This document shows positions 35,296 through 43,789 of a stretch of DNA of 64,000 nt, in pieces. How positions within the stretch are numbered: the first letter of the stretch is position 1; each line of letters starts with the position of its first letter. A model generated the notes under the pieces. It saw only the letters and a list, made by a program, of their open reading frames with translations. It had not been told where the DNA came from and did no database searches. The DNA is from Pectinatus haikarae (GTDB taxonomy: Bacteria; Bacillota; Negativicutes; Selenomonadales; Selenomonadaceae). The position numbers and the translations under genes were made by a program. The DNA lies in assembly GCF_030813505.1 (NCBI RefSeq), contig NZ_JAUSUE010000003.1. The stretch is one strand, 5' to 3'.

Positions 35296-36699
35296 ATGGA
35301 AAATACAAACATATCAACAATTATAAAAAAGATGTCACCAGAGCAATATAAATTGACTATTGGAGAAAAATCCGCAGTTCCGTTGCAGAAAGCTTTCCCC
35401 CGCAAAAGAGTTATCCATCCGGGTGCAATGGGGAAAATGATACCACCAAAATCGTATCAGGCAATATGGCATGATCTGCTTGCACAGAATAACCTCACGG
35501 CCAGGCAGCGCACGGCTTATATACATATTCCATTTTGCTCGCAGCAGTGTCTTTACTGCGGTTTTTTTCAAAACCATTGTGATAATGATCGTGAAACGTT
35601 ATATATAGATCATTTAATAAGGCAGCTTAAAGCAGCAAAGGAATATTCCTATCTCCAGGCGTCTCCTCTCGAAGCAGTATATCTGGGCGGCGGTACACCA
35701 AGCGCACTCTCGGATTCCAATATATCGAGACTTCTTATTGCTGTGCAAAATCTGTTGCCGCTCACCAATGATTGCGAAATAACTTTGGAAGCACGTGTAA
35801 ATGATTTAGTGGATAAAAAGATAAGCAGCTGGCTTGTCAACGGAGTAAATCGTATTTCGATAGGCGTTCAGTCTTTTGACACTGAAATTCGTCGCAGATT
35901 AGGACGCAAGGACAGCCGCGAAATAATCTTCGAAAATATTTGCCGCACTGCGTCATACAATAAAGCCGCTATAATAATAGATCTCATATACGGCTTACCC
36001 GGACAGCACGTCGAAGATTTTATACTCGATCTCGAATACACAAAAGATTTACCGATTGACGGAATGGACTTATATCAATTGAACGTGTTTGAGGACGGAG
36101 CTTTACAGAAAGCCATAAAAAAGGGCATTCTTCCTGTGCCGGCCCCTATCTCGGAGCAGGGTGTCTATCTGGAAAAGGCCGCAGCCTGGCTGGACAATAA
36201 TGCCTATCGGCGGCTGAGTACATGTCATTGGGCCAAGACTTCCCGTGAACGCAGTCTGTACAATACACTTACCAAGGCAGGAAAAGAAATTTTTCCTTTC
36301 GGTGCAGGGGCAGGAGGTTTGATAGACAACACTGCTATTTTTCTGCAACGCAGTCTTGATTTATATATAAATGACATTATCGCTGATAGGGCACCTGTCA
36401 TGTTCATGACACAGCAGTCTGATTTAAACGGACTATTCAGCACCATCCAGGCCCAAGCCGAAACAGGCCGGCTGGATATTCGCAAGTTGTCCCAAAAATA
36501 TGGAAAAAAGCTTCTGGAACTGGAAGAAATCATTGAGATATGGATTAATCATGGATTATTAAAAAGAAATGGACAATATACTTATATGACGATTGCCGGA
36601 CAATTTTGGCAGGAAAATATAACGCAAACTTTAATTGAGCTCAGTCAGGAATTGCTCTGCGGTGAAAAACAATTTATTATGCAGCCTATTGCCAGATAA
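35296..36699 (+). CDS. hutW: HutW/ChuW-like anaerobic haem-degrading radical SAM enzyme
   Basis: A 467-residue radical SAM protein of the HemN superfamily. The cluster motif is CSQQCLYC, followed by GFFQN, the ChuW/HutW pattern, where HemW has DF. The upstream stretch AFPRKRVIHPGAMGK and YIHIPFC, and YLGGGTPSA and ISIGVQSFD downstream, also fit. ChuW uses a SAM-derived radical to open the haem ring without oxygen and to methylate it, freeing iron. It sits between tonB and the receptor gene under a Fur box, with a flavodoxin gene as possible electron source. Start is ATG 35296 (AGGA 12 bases upstream) or ATG 35284; a TTG at 35248 extends the frame. Confidence 0.85.
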   Translation: MENTNISTIIKKMSPEQYKLTIGEKSAVPLQKAFPRKRVIHPGAMGKMIPPKSYQAIWHDLLAQNNLTARQRTAYIHIPFCSQQCLYCGFFQNHCDNDRETLYIDHLIRQLKAAKEYSYLQASPLEAVYLGGGTPSALSDSNISRLLIAVQNLLPLTNDCEITLEARVNDLVDKKISSWLVNGVNRISIGVQSFDTEIRRRLGRKDSREIIFENICRTASYNKAAIIIDLIYGLPGQHVEDFILDLEYTKDLPIDGMDLYQLNVFEDGALQKAIKKGILPVPAPISEQGVYLEKAAAWLDNNAYRRLSTCHWAKTSRERSLYNTLTKAGKEIFPFGAGAGGLIDNTAIFLQRSLDLYINDIIADRAPVMFMTQQSDLNGLFSTIQAQAETGRLDIRKLSQKYGKKLLELEEIIEIWINHGLLKRNGQYTYMTIAGQFWQENITQTLIELSQELLCGEKQFIMQPIAR

Positions 36700-36722
36700 A
36701 GCTGATTTAAGAAGGGGAAAAA

Positions 36723-38837
36723 ATGACCAGATATTTTAAATTAAAGAAAAAGAAGAGTTCCATAGTTTTGACATTGTCTATTCTCGCGTATTTATCGGTG
36801 CCTGTTTATGCAGCGGATACTAGTAACAGTAATATATATGACAATGATACTATAAAAACAAGAGATATTGTCGTCACTGCTACCAGAACGAAGGAAGAAG
36901 TAAAAGCTGTTCCCAATACTGTGGAAATAATCACACGGGATGATATCAAAAGACTCGGGGCCGATACAGTAACCTCGGCGCTGCGATTAGCCTCAAATAT
37001 AAATATTTCTACCGCCGGTATGACCAGCGGTGGCAATACTGTCATGATCCGCGGCATGTCCAGTAATCATACCTTAATCCTTGTAAACGGGATACGCACG
37101 GCCGGCGAAGACACAACAGAAACACAAAATCTTTATGAGCTAGACAGAATAAATATTGCCGATGTTGACAGGATTGAGATTGTTAGAGGTGCAGCAAGTG
37201 CGCAATACGGATCCGATGCGATTGGAGGGGTTATCAATATAATAACGCGAAAATCCGAAAAAAGAAGCACTACTATCGGAGCCGCTACAGGGACTAATAA
37301 TATCAGTAACTGGTATCACATAGACATGGGAAAAGACGGCAAGTTCTCGGGTACTCTGGACGCCCGTTTCGATAAAGTGCGCAAGCAGCAGCTTCCGGCG
37401 GTTACCGGCAGCACAAGCAGTACCACTAACATGTACGGCCCCAAGCAGTATTTCAATTTTGACGGTATATACGACTTAGGAAACACTAAAAAACTGGATT
37501 TTAATGTCGGTTATGTAAAAGAAGATATGCGTATAGATCAGGGCAGTGGTGGCACAAATTCCAAAACAACATACGATTTCAATAAGACAAATCTCAATCT
37601 TATATACAGCGGAAAAACCAAACGAGGTGATTACAGTTTGACCGCCTATTATAGTAAACTGGAGAAGAATTATGATGTTTACAAGGATATTTTGAACAAG
37701 TCATTCAACCTCTCGGCTTTCGACTCGATGACATATGAAATGCTCGGCCTGGAAGGAAAAAACACTATGCAGCTTTCTGACCATCACCTTTTCACCATTG
37801 GCAGTGATATGCGGCAGGTATCGGTAAGAAGCACCCGTCTTGGAGATAACGGCAACGATGTTTCTACAGTAACGCGTACGGGGTTGGTCGGAAATTCCAG
37901 AACGGGATATTCACTGGGAGCTATTACCGACAATATTTCAGAAAAAAATGTTGACACTTATTCTGGTTATCTGCAGGATGAGTGGATAATCAATAATAAA
38001 TTATTGTTGATTTCATCGCTGCGATACGATCATGATAATTCTTTTGGTTCCAACGTGACGCCCAAAATCGGTGCAACGTACCAATTAAGCAAAGATTCAA
38101 GATTCAAGGTGAATTACGGCAGAGGCTATAAGGCTCCTACTGTCAGCGAACTATATATGGATTACATTGATTCTGGGGCTGCGGCTGCAGGTGTCAATGT
38201 AATGATTTATGGAAATCCTGATTTAAAACCTGAAAAATCGACAAATTTCGATTTTAGTTTTGAAGCCGAAAAAGACAATAATTTTGGTAAACTGACATAT
38301 TTTAAAAATAAAGTAAGTAATCTCATCGACTATGAAACGACTTCGGAATTCACCAATGGCGCATATTACAATTATGCTAAATATATCAATATCCATAAAG
38401 CCAATATTAATGGTGTAGAATTGGAGGTCGGACGCAAGTTAAATGATAAATTTACCACAAAAATAACCTCAAACTGGTTAAATGCTACCAATGGCGATAC
38501 CGGTGCACGTTTGAAAAATCGCGCCCGGAACACGACAACACTTCAACTGGTTTATGACGATCACGATGATAAAGGCTATAGTGCCGTTTTATGGAACGAG
38601 TGGAGAAATAAATATTACTATGCCAGTGCTGCATCAACAGTGGCGTATTCATCGTCAAGCGAAAGCAGAGCCAGTGCCAAGGACTACAGCTACAGTACGC
38701 TGAATCTCACTGTCAACAAAAAACTAGGTAAAGGTAGCCGTGTCTATGTTGGCATTGACAATATGCTCGACAAACACGTCGATGATCTTTATATAAATGG
38801 CAGAGTATGGACCATGGGCGCAGAATTTACTTTCTGA
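36723..38837 (+). CDS. TonB-dependent outer-membrane receptor, probably for haem
   Basis: A 704-residue receptor. A signal peptide (ending near VPVYAA, residue 30) leads to a TonB box (IVVTATR, about 44-50), a plug domain (about 55-165, with VMIRGMSSNHTLILVNGIR-like strands and QYGSDAIGGVINIITRKS) and a 22-strand barrel ending in the aromatic VWTMGAEFTF. That C-terminal Phe is the outer-membrane sorting signal. Substrate is not readable from the barrel; haem is inferred from the adjacent HutW-like gene. The RBS AAGAAGGGG is strong, and the gap to hutW is 23 bases. Confidence 0.92.
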   Translation: MTRYFKLKKKKSSIVLTLSILAYLSVPVYAADTSNSNIYDNDTIKTRDIVVTATRTKEEVKAVPNTVEIITRDDIKRLGADTVTSALRLASNINISTAGMTSGGNTVMIRGMSSNHTLILVNGIRTAGEDTTETQNLYELDRINIADVDRIEIVRGAASAQYGSDAIGGVINIITRKSEKRSTTIGAATGTNNISNWYHIDMGKDGKFSGTLDARFDKVRKQQLPAVTGSTSSTTNMYGPKQYFNFDGIYDLGNTKKLDFNVGYVKEDMRIDQGSGGTNSKTTYDFNKTNLNLIYSGKTKRGDYSLTAYYSKLEKNYDVYKDILNKSFNLSAFDSMTYEMLGLEGKNTMQLSDHHLFTIGSDMRQVSVRSTRLGDNGNDVSTVTRTGLVGNSRTGYSLGAITDNISEKNVDTYSGYLQDEWIINNKLLLISSLRYDHDNSFGSNVTPKIGATYQLSKDSRFKVNYGRGYKAPTVSELYMDYIDSGAAAAGVNVMIYGNPDLKPEKSTNFDFSFEAEKDNNFGKLTYFKNKVSNLIDYETTSEFTNGAYYNYAKYINIHKANINGVELEVGRKLNDKFTTKITSNWLNATNGDTGARLKNRARNTTTLQLVYDDHDDKGYSAVLWNEWRNKYYYASAASTVAYSSSSESRASAKDYSYSTLNLTVNKKLGKGSRVYVGIDNMLDKHVDDLYINGRVWTMGAEFTF

Positions 38838-38908
38838 TAAAACTTCAATTTATTCTATTTATCCTGTCAAATATTTATAGATAGGACACTACAGAAAGGA
38901 AAATATTT

Positions 38909-39541
38909 ATGGATTTTATTATACAAGGAATATCATACTGGCAAAAAGGGGGAGGGATCATGTATGTTCTACTACTATGCTCTATTTTTGTCATAACTAT
39001 AGGGGTAGAACGCATAGTATATTTTGCTAGAGCAGACTCTGGACGTAAATTTGCCGGTGAGTTCTATCATCTTTGTGCAAAAGGCAGACTCGTTGATGCT
39101 AAAAATTTGGCAATAAAAACCAAAGGAGACTTGGCATTTCTGTTAAATATTTCTTTGGATAGAATCAATAGAAAAGATTTTGACACAAAGATTTTTTTTG
39201 AAGCGCATTCCAATATATCTTTAGCCAAATTTCGTGCCCGCCTGTATTACCTTAATATAATAATAACGATGGCACCATTATTAGGATTACTAGGCACGAT
39301 AAGTGGAATGATTTCAGCCTTTAGTATATTTAATACTCAAGAAAATCAAAGCAGCGCTGTCACAGGCGGTATAGGAGAGGCTCTGATTGCCACTGCAACG
39401 GGGTTGTGTGTGGCAATTATCGCTCTAACCATACATTCGTATTTCATCCAGCGAGTTGATCATATAGTCACTGATATGGAACTGTCTTTTTCGGCAATAG
39501 AAATACAGTTACAAAGAGGTAATAAAAATGAGGCTTCATGA
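38909..39541 (+). CDS. exbB: ExbB/TolQ-type proton channel subunit
   Basis: A 210-residue membrane protein with three helices: MYVLLLCSIFVITIGVERIV, IIITMAPLLGLLGTISGMIS and a third with GEALIATATGLCVAIIALTI. These are the signatures of ExbB/TolQ/MotA proteins. With ExbD it uses the proton gradient to drive TonB. RBS is AGAAAGGA. Its TGA overlaps an ATG (39528) that opens the expected exbD N-terminus. Confidence 0.93.
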   Translation: MDFIIQGISYWQKGGGIMYVLLLCSIFVITIGVERIVYFARADSGRKFAGEFYHLCAKGRLVDAKNLAIKTKGDLAFLLNISLDRINRKDFDTKIFFEAHSNISLAKFRARLYYLNIIITMAPLLGLLGTISGMISAFSIFNTQENQSSAVTGGIGEALIATATGLCVAIIALTIHSYFIQRVDHIVTDMELSFSAIEIQLQRGNKNEAS

Positions 39542-39568
39542 TCGCCGAACCTTTGTAAACCAGAAGTA

Positions 39569-39931
39569 ATGATAATTCCAATGATCGATATAATGTTTTT
39601 TCTGCTGGTATTTTTTATGCTAAGCACACTTTATATGTCAAACATAAAAACTGTGCCGGTTAATATCCCTAATGTACAAAATTCTGATATGACTACTCCT
39701 GTCAACTATCTTATAACGTTAAAAAAGGACGGTTCCATATATTTGAAAGACAAGATTATAAATGAGCAGTCTTTACTAGAGCATGCTGAAAAGGAGGAAA
39801 AAAAGAATTCCAGATTCGCCGTAATCATCCGTGCCGACAGGGACATAAATTATGGGCTGCTAATGTCTCTGATGGATAAATTGAGAGGTGTAGGTATTAC
39901 ACATTTAGGCTTGGCTACGGATAAGAAGTAA
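39569..39931 (+). CDS. exbD: ExbD/TolR-type motor subunit, probably frameshifted at the 5' end
   Basis: A 120-residue ExbD protein as read. It starts at MIIPMIDIMFFLLVFFM, with the essential membrane Asp in PMIDIMF, and has the periplasmic ExbD domain (VNYLITLKKDGSIYLKD, VIIRADRDINYGLLMSLMDK). The normal cytoplasmic tail appears to lie upstream in another frame: an ATG at 39528 with AGAGG upstream reads MRLHDRRTFV and would continue KPEVMIIPMID if one A were added in GTAAACC near 39555-39560. As written that frame stops at 39567-39569. Either a one-base loss has cut translation, or the short form is made from ATG 39569 without a good ribosome site. Confidence 0.8.
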   Translation: MIIPMIDIMFFLLVFFMLSTLYMSNIKTVPVNIPNVQNSDMTTPVNYLITLKKDGSIYLKDKIINEQSLLEHAEKEEKKNSRFAVIIRADRDINYGLLMSLMDKLRGVGITHLGLATDKK

Positions 39932-39990
39932 CTTATTAATTGAAGGAAAGGTAGGCATGATATCAGCTTTTAGCTATATCATAAAATATC

Positions 39991-40512
39991 ATGAAAACAT
40001 TAATTGTATATTCCAGTAAAACCGGTAATACTAAAAAAGTGGCGGAAGCGATTGCTGAAAAACTTAAGCCGAATTGCGATATTTACCCGATAGGAAATCA
40101 ACCGTATTCCAATAAATATGATCTTATTATTGTCGGCTATTGGGTGGATAAAGCTAGGCCAGATAAAGAATCGGCTGCATATTTAAGTTCTCTGAAGGGG
40201 GAAAAAGTTGCCATTTTTGCAACACTGGGATCCGATCCCCATTCCGCGCACGCGTCGGAAAGTCTGAATAACGGACGCCAGCTGATTGATCCGTCGAATC
40301 AGATATTGGGAACTTTTATTTGCCAAGGAAAAGTCGAACTGGCTCTTATAAAATCCCTGGTTGGAAAATATCCAATAGATCATCCCCATGGTCAGATAAA
40401 TAACCGATGGATGGCATTATATAATGCTGCCAGCATTCATCCAAATGCGGAAGATCTGAAAAAAGCACAGCAGCTATTTTTCAACATTGAAAAGACTATA
40501 GATGAAAATTAA
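39991..40512 (+). CDS. Flavodoxin-family protein
   Basis: A 173-residue flavodoxin-like protein. The FMN phosphate loop is SSKTGNTKKVA at residues 8-18, then LIIVGYWVDKARPD and VAIFATLGSDP form the isoalloxazine loops. It is the last gene of the haem operon. ChuW-type enzymes need a low-potential one-electron donor, and flavodoxin can serve, so it is the likely partner of the HutW-like protein (inference). No ribosome site precedes its ATG. A 20-codon frame starting at 39957 behind AAAGGTAGGC overlaps its start and may couple translation. Confidence 0.88.
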   Translation: MKTLIVYSSKTGNTKKVAEAIAEKLKPNCDIYPIGNQPYSNKYDLIIVGYWVDKARPDKESAAYLSSLKGEKVAIFATLGSDPHSAHASESLNNGRQLIDPSNQILGTFICQGKVELALIKSLVGKYPIDHPHGQINNRWMALYNAASIHPNAEDLKKAQQLFFNIEKTIDEN

Positions 40513-40604
40513 TCGTAAGTGCAAAAGTATGTACTGAAGCATAGTGCCTACCCTATAAAGGTAGACATAATTTCAAGCGTGAAAAGTAGGCATTGATTTG
40601 TCCA

Positions 40605-40890
40605 CAAAAACACCTCGATAGGAAGAAGCCTTCAACCGTATTCTTGTAGAGCTTTACCTCAACGGTAAAACTCAGGCGGTCTTTATTAAAGAATATGGTA
40701 TATCTCAATCCACTCTTGGTAAGTAGATCAAGTAATATTCTACTGTTGAAAAACGACAATGGTGAGATCATTGTCGCTAAACAGGTCAAGCAATTCTAAA
40801 AACGCAATGCCCAACTTAAAGAGGAAAACCTTATTTTAAAAAAAGCGATTGCCATATTCACGTCACGCTCAGACAAAGATTAGAAATAGT
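40605..40890 (+). pseudogene. IS3-family orfA remnant, copy 2
   Basis: The plus strand reads EEAFNRILVELYLNGKTQAV and FIKEYGISQSTLGK, with several stops and frame changes, then LKEENLILKKAIAIFTSRSD. This is a decayed OrfA of an IS3 element, the same segment as 30100-30354 in opposite orientation. Nothing in 40.5-41.3 kb codes for an intact protein. Confidence 0.7.
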
Positions 40891-41077
40891 GCATAGATTT
40901 TTGTATAAAGTCCAAATATTAGGATAAAATCAAGTTGAGTTTTATAAAGAAATTTTAACTTGGTCGCTAAAATAAATCATGATGTTATCGAGTATAATCC
41001 CCCAATTACGAATTGGCATTGTCCGTTTATCGACAATGTTCATTGTTTGGACTTCTTCATAGATTATGTAAACCTTC

Positions 41078-41236
41078 AAGCTGATATAATATAAAATCAG
41101 TTTGGAGGTTTTATTTATGAGCAGGAAAAATGAAAGTACCTAAAAAGCAGCAATGTGAGAAATGATGAAAAATTATTTAAAGGATACTAATACCAATGTT
41201 CGTGATGGTGCAGATGTTAAAAATGTCATGAGGGAT
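41078..41236 (+). pseudogene. IS256-family 5'-end remnant, right inverted copy
   Basis: AAGCTGATATAATATAAAAT is followed by a GGAGG and a decayed frame reading NYLKDTNTNVRDGADVKNVM, typical of IS256-type transposase starts. It pairs in inverted orientation with 34019-34176. Confidence 0.6.
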
Positions 41237-41295
41237 AGCGTGAAAACATTTAAACTTGGTTCATATTAAAAAAGGCAAACTTTAATACATCTTAA

Positions 41296-41700
41296 TTAGT
41301 ACCTGTTTTTTAGGCTAGGTACAGACTTCAGAAAATGTATCAGGTACAGCCCTTGTCGTTTAAGAAACCTTACGGCTTCTGCAACAGCTGTTTTCTTCTG
41401 ATTTTCACGCATTTCTGGAGACATATCAATTTTGGGTAAATCAACAGGATTGAACGTTTCACCTGTTTGGAACATATGATAAACGGCTGTCATGATCATG
41501 CGCGCAATAGCGATTATTGCTCTTTTCTTACTGCGTCGTTTCATAATGCGTTCATATTTGATTTTGTAATATGGCTGGTCAAAACACTTCACTGCTGCAT
41601 GAGCGACCTGAACAAGAGCAGGCTTCAAGTATACTCCAGCACGTGTGATCTTAACCGATTTCTTCTTACCTGCAGATTCATTGCTGCCAGGTGTTAAGTC
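41296..41700 (-). pseudogene. IS110-family transposase C-terminal fragment
   Basis: The minus strand encodes CCWADLTPGSNESAGKKKS and VKITRAGVYLKPALVQVAHA, then KRRSKKRAIIAIARMIMTAV. This is the C-terminal Transposase_20 part of IS110-type enzymes, with the serine motif region LTPGSNESAG. The N-terminal DEDD domain is missing. The frame opens at 41784 but the first residues do not look like transposase. Confidence 0.8.
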
Positions 41701-42007
41701 TGCCCAACAGCAGAGCCTTTTGGAAGAAGTAAATTGGTACAGAGTAAATGAATCGCCGCATAATATGGTTTTGCTATTGCTCATTTAATTGAGCAATAGC
41801 AAAAGTCAGATATTTCATATGATTTCTAACTTGTAACATATGCCACTTGCAGGAGATTGTTAATATAGGAAAAGAAAAAGGCAGACTTGAGAACCTTTTG
41901 AAAATGGATACTGACCATATATATGACGAATTAGTGAATAATTTTTAGATTTTGAATATAGTCAAGTAATAGACACATTTTAAAAGTATACTCTATAAAA
42001 ACACAGC

Positions 42008-42093
42008 GCTACCCTGATTTGATGATAGGCATTTTCTATTTTGTTAGGAGTTAGATATCCAAGTGAAGCATGTGGCCGTTTAGAATTTTACCG
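42008..42093 (-). pseudogene. IS3-family orfB C-terminal scrap
   Basis: Across frames the minus strand reads NGHMLHLDI and LTPNKIENAYHQIR, matching the conserved end of IS3 OrfB (N-x-x-RPHxSLGYLTP). It is too short and broken to function. Confidence 0.5.
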
Positions 42094-42129
42094 TTGGATA
42101 TATTCTTAGGCATAACTGCTCTGTGGAAT

Positions 42130-42233
42130 AGAATTTCTGCGCAGCAGGCGTTATTGTGAGGATATCCCTTCTTGGAGAAAGATTGGACAAATTTGTATCT
42201 ATCAAGAAGTTTTCTGACAGAAAAAGCTTTGTA
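42130..42233 (+). repeat. Direct repeat of a transposable-element fragment, copy 2
   Basis: See the copy at 29883-29988. Both end at AGCTTTGTA, after which the sequences differ, which suggests an element end or a recombination joint. Confidence 0.5.
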
Positions 42234-42336
42234 ATCGACTAAAGAAAAGGGATTATTCCTTTCCTGGTAGTGCTGAAATAATTGTGTAAGCCTCCAAGGT
42301 TAGGTAAAATAAAACTAATATTGGAGGTATTTTATT

Positions 42337-43136
42337 ATGGCAAATAAAGGAAACAACAAGCTCAAAGATCTTATCAAAGAGTATGGTATCAAAGACATGA
42401 ATGATGCCCATGATTTTGTCAAAATGCTTACAGCTGAAACTATCCAGACAGCGCTGGATGCTGAACTGGATGAAGAACTTGGATACTCCAAATATGACTA
42501 CAAAAATAAAAAAACAAAGAATAGTCGCAATGGCTATTCTTCTAAATCCGTTCAAAGTTCCAACGGAGAGTTGGAACTTAAAATACCTCGTGATCGCGAC
42601 GAAGATTTTGAACCACAATTAGTAAAAAAACATCAAACAGATATTTCAACCATTGAAGATAAAGTGATTTTTCTTTACTCACAAGGCGTGTCCACTCGTG
42701 ATATCCAAAAAACAATGCAGGAAATGTATGGCATTGATGTAGACGACAGTCGTGCTTCAAAAATAACAGATAAACTGTTACCACTATAATTCGAGCCTAT
42801 GAAAAAATCTCAGTCAGACGGTTAGAGGAAGTAGATCAGAAATGGACGTCCCAGTATCCAGCAGCCATGAAACGGTGGCATGATCACTGGTATGTCATAA
42901 CGCCAATCTTTAAGTTTTCGATAGACGTTCGTACAGCTTTCTATACAACGAACGCCATTGAGAGTTTAAATTTTTCCTACCGCCGTTTAAACCCTCAGCG
43001 AAGTGTTTTTTCCAGTTTGCAGGCTCTACTCAAGGCTTTTTTCGAGGCTGCCAAAAAATGGACCATGCCGCTTCGGAATTGGGGAAAGGTAAGAGGCGAA
43101 CTGGTCATCATGTACCCTGACAGATTATTGGTATGA
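42337..43136 (+). pseudogene. IS256-family transposase with internal deletion
   Basis: The N-terminal 150 codons are intact (ALDAELDEELGYSKYDYKNK, LELKIPRDRDEDFEPQLVKK, VSTRDIQKTMQEMYGIDV) and end at a stop (42787-42789). In a different frame the C-terminal part continues (AYEKISVRRLEEVDQKWTSQ, FYTTNAIESLNFSYRRLNPQ, KKWTMPLRNWGKVRGELVIM). The middle of the usual near-400-residue protein, with the first catalytic acids, is absent. It is a dead element. RBS GGAGG precedes the start. Confidence 0.85.
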
Positions 43137-43356
43137 TAGCTCTAGCAAAATAACTCTTTATTAACTATCATAGAAGACTTTATTTACAGACTTTTTTATA
43201 GACTCTCTTTGTCCGCACCCCCATTCCTCTATTATTCAAGAATTCTTAACTATTATCATCACAAAATGTCTAGATGATGAAGTTAAAGATGAACTTGCTA
43301 AAATAGAATTTAATTTTTAACTATAATATATCCAATTTAAACTGACACAATTACCC

Positions 43357-43379
43357 ATGTTGTCAAAATGTTGTCAAAA
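43357..43379. repeat. Possible integrase arm-type sites, right (tandem)
   Basis: ATGTTGTCAAA occurs twice with an 11-base period just inside the right attachment repeat. A third copy lies inside the left end at 28949. Confidence 0.35.
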
Positions 43380-43410
43380 ACATATTTTGAAATAAATTTA
43401 TACAAAAATA

Positions 43411-43505
43411 AAAGGCCTTGCGAATTTCGCAAAGCCTTGAATTTACTATGGCAGAGAGGGTGGGATTCGAACCCACGGTACCTCGCGGTACAATTGATTT
43501 CGAGT
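43411..43505. repeat. Right attachment-site repeat of the island
   Basis: The partner of 28728-28822. Here it forms part of the complete tRNA-Ser(CGA) gene and the hairpin that follows it on the minus strand. Confidence 0.85.
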
Positions 43506-43536
43506 CAATCACCTTCGACCACTCGGACACCTCTCC
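43449..43536 (-). tRNA. tRNA-Ser(CGA)
   Basis: An 88-base class II tRNA with CCA encoded. The acceptor starts GGAGAGG, the anticodon loop is CTCGAAA (anticodon CGA), and the long variable arm (TACCGCGAGGTA) is typical of serine tRNAs. GTTCGAATC marks the T loop. It is the insertion site of the island, which lies on its 3' side. Confidence 0.95.
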
Positions 43537-43591
43537 ATCGTTAAAAAGCAATAAAATTATAACACATGACAAATAAAATTTCAATATTTTT

Positions 43592-43789
43592 TTATTCATC
43601 CGTTTTTTTCACAATATCTTTCGCCATTTTTTCAAATTTTGGACGCGGCATCATAACATAATGTCCACAGCCACAGCATTTTATACCAAAATCCATTCCC
43701 ACCCGCAATATTTCCCAAGTGTCGCTACCGCAGGGATGCTTTTTTTTCATTTTGACAATATCACCTTTTTGATAGTCAATCTTATTCAT
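43592..43789 (-). CDS. DUF951 small metal-site protein
   Basis: A 65-residue protein of the DUF951 family, common in Firmicutes. Key parts are GDIVKMKKKHPCGSDTW and GIKCCGCGHYVMMPRPKFEK; the cysteines could bind zinc. Function is unknown. I start it at the ATG at 43789 behind AAAGGTG; it overlaps the CDF gene's stop by eight bases, so they are coupled. Confidence 0.85.
   Translation of the reverse strand: MNKIDYQKGDIVKMKKKHPCGSDTWEILRVGMDFGIKCCGCGHYVMMPRPKFEKMAKDIVKKTDE

Larger units (their letters stand above)
28728..43505. mobile_element. Degraded integrative island in tRNA-Ser(CGA)
   Basis: A 95-base direct repeat bounds about 14.6 kb of accessory DNA. It has one mismatch and holds the 3' half of tRNA-Ser. 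Just inside the left end lies a tyrosine-integrase remnant. Repeats resembling integrase arm sites (ATGTTGTCAAA) occur inside both ends. The cargo is a detoxification group and a haem-uptake operon, mixed with fragments of IS3, IS256 and IS110 elements. No conjugation or replication genes remain, so it is probably immobile. Confidence 0.8.
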
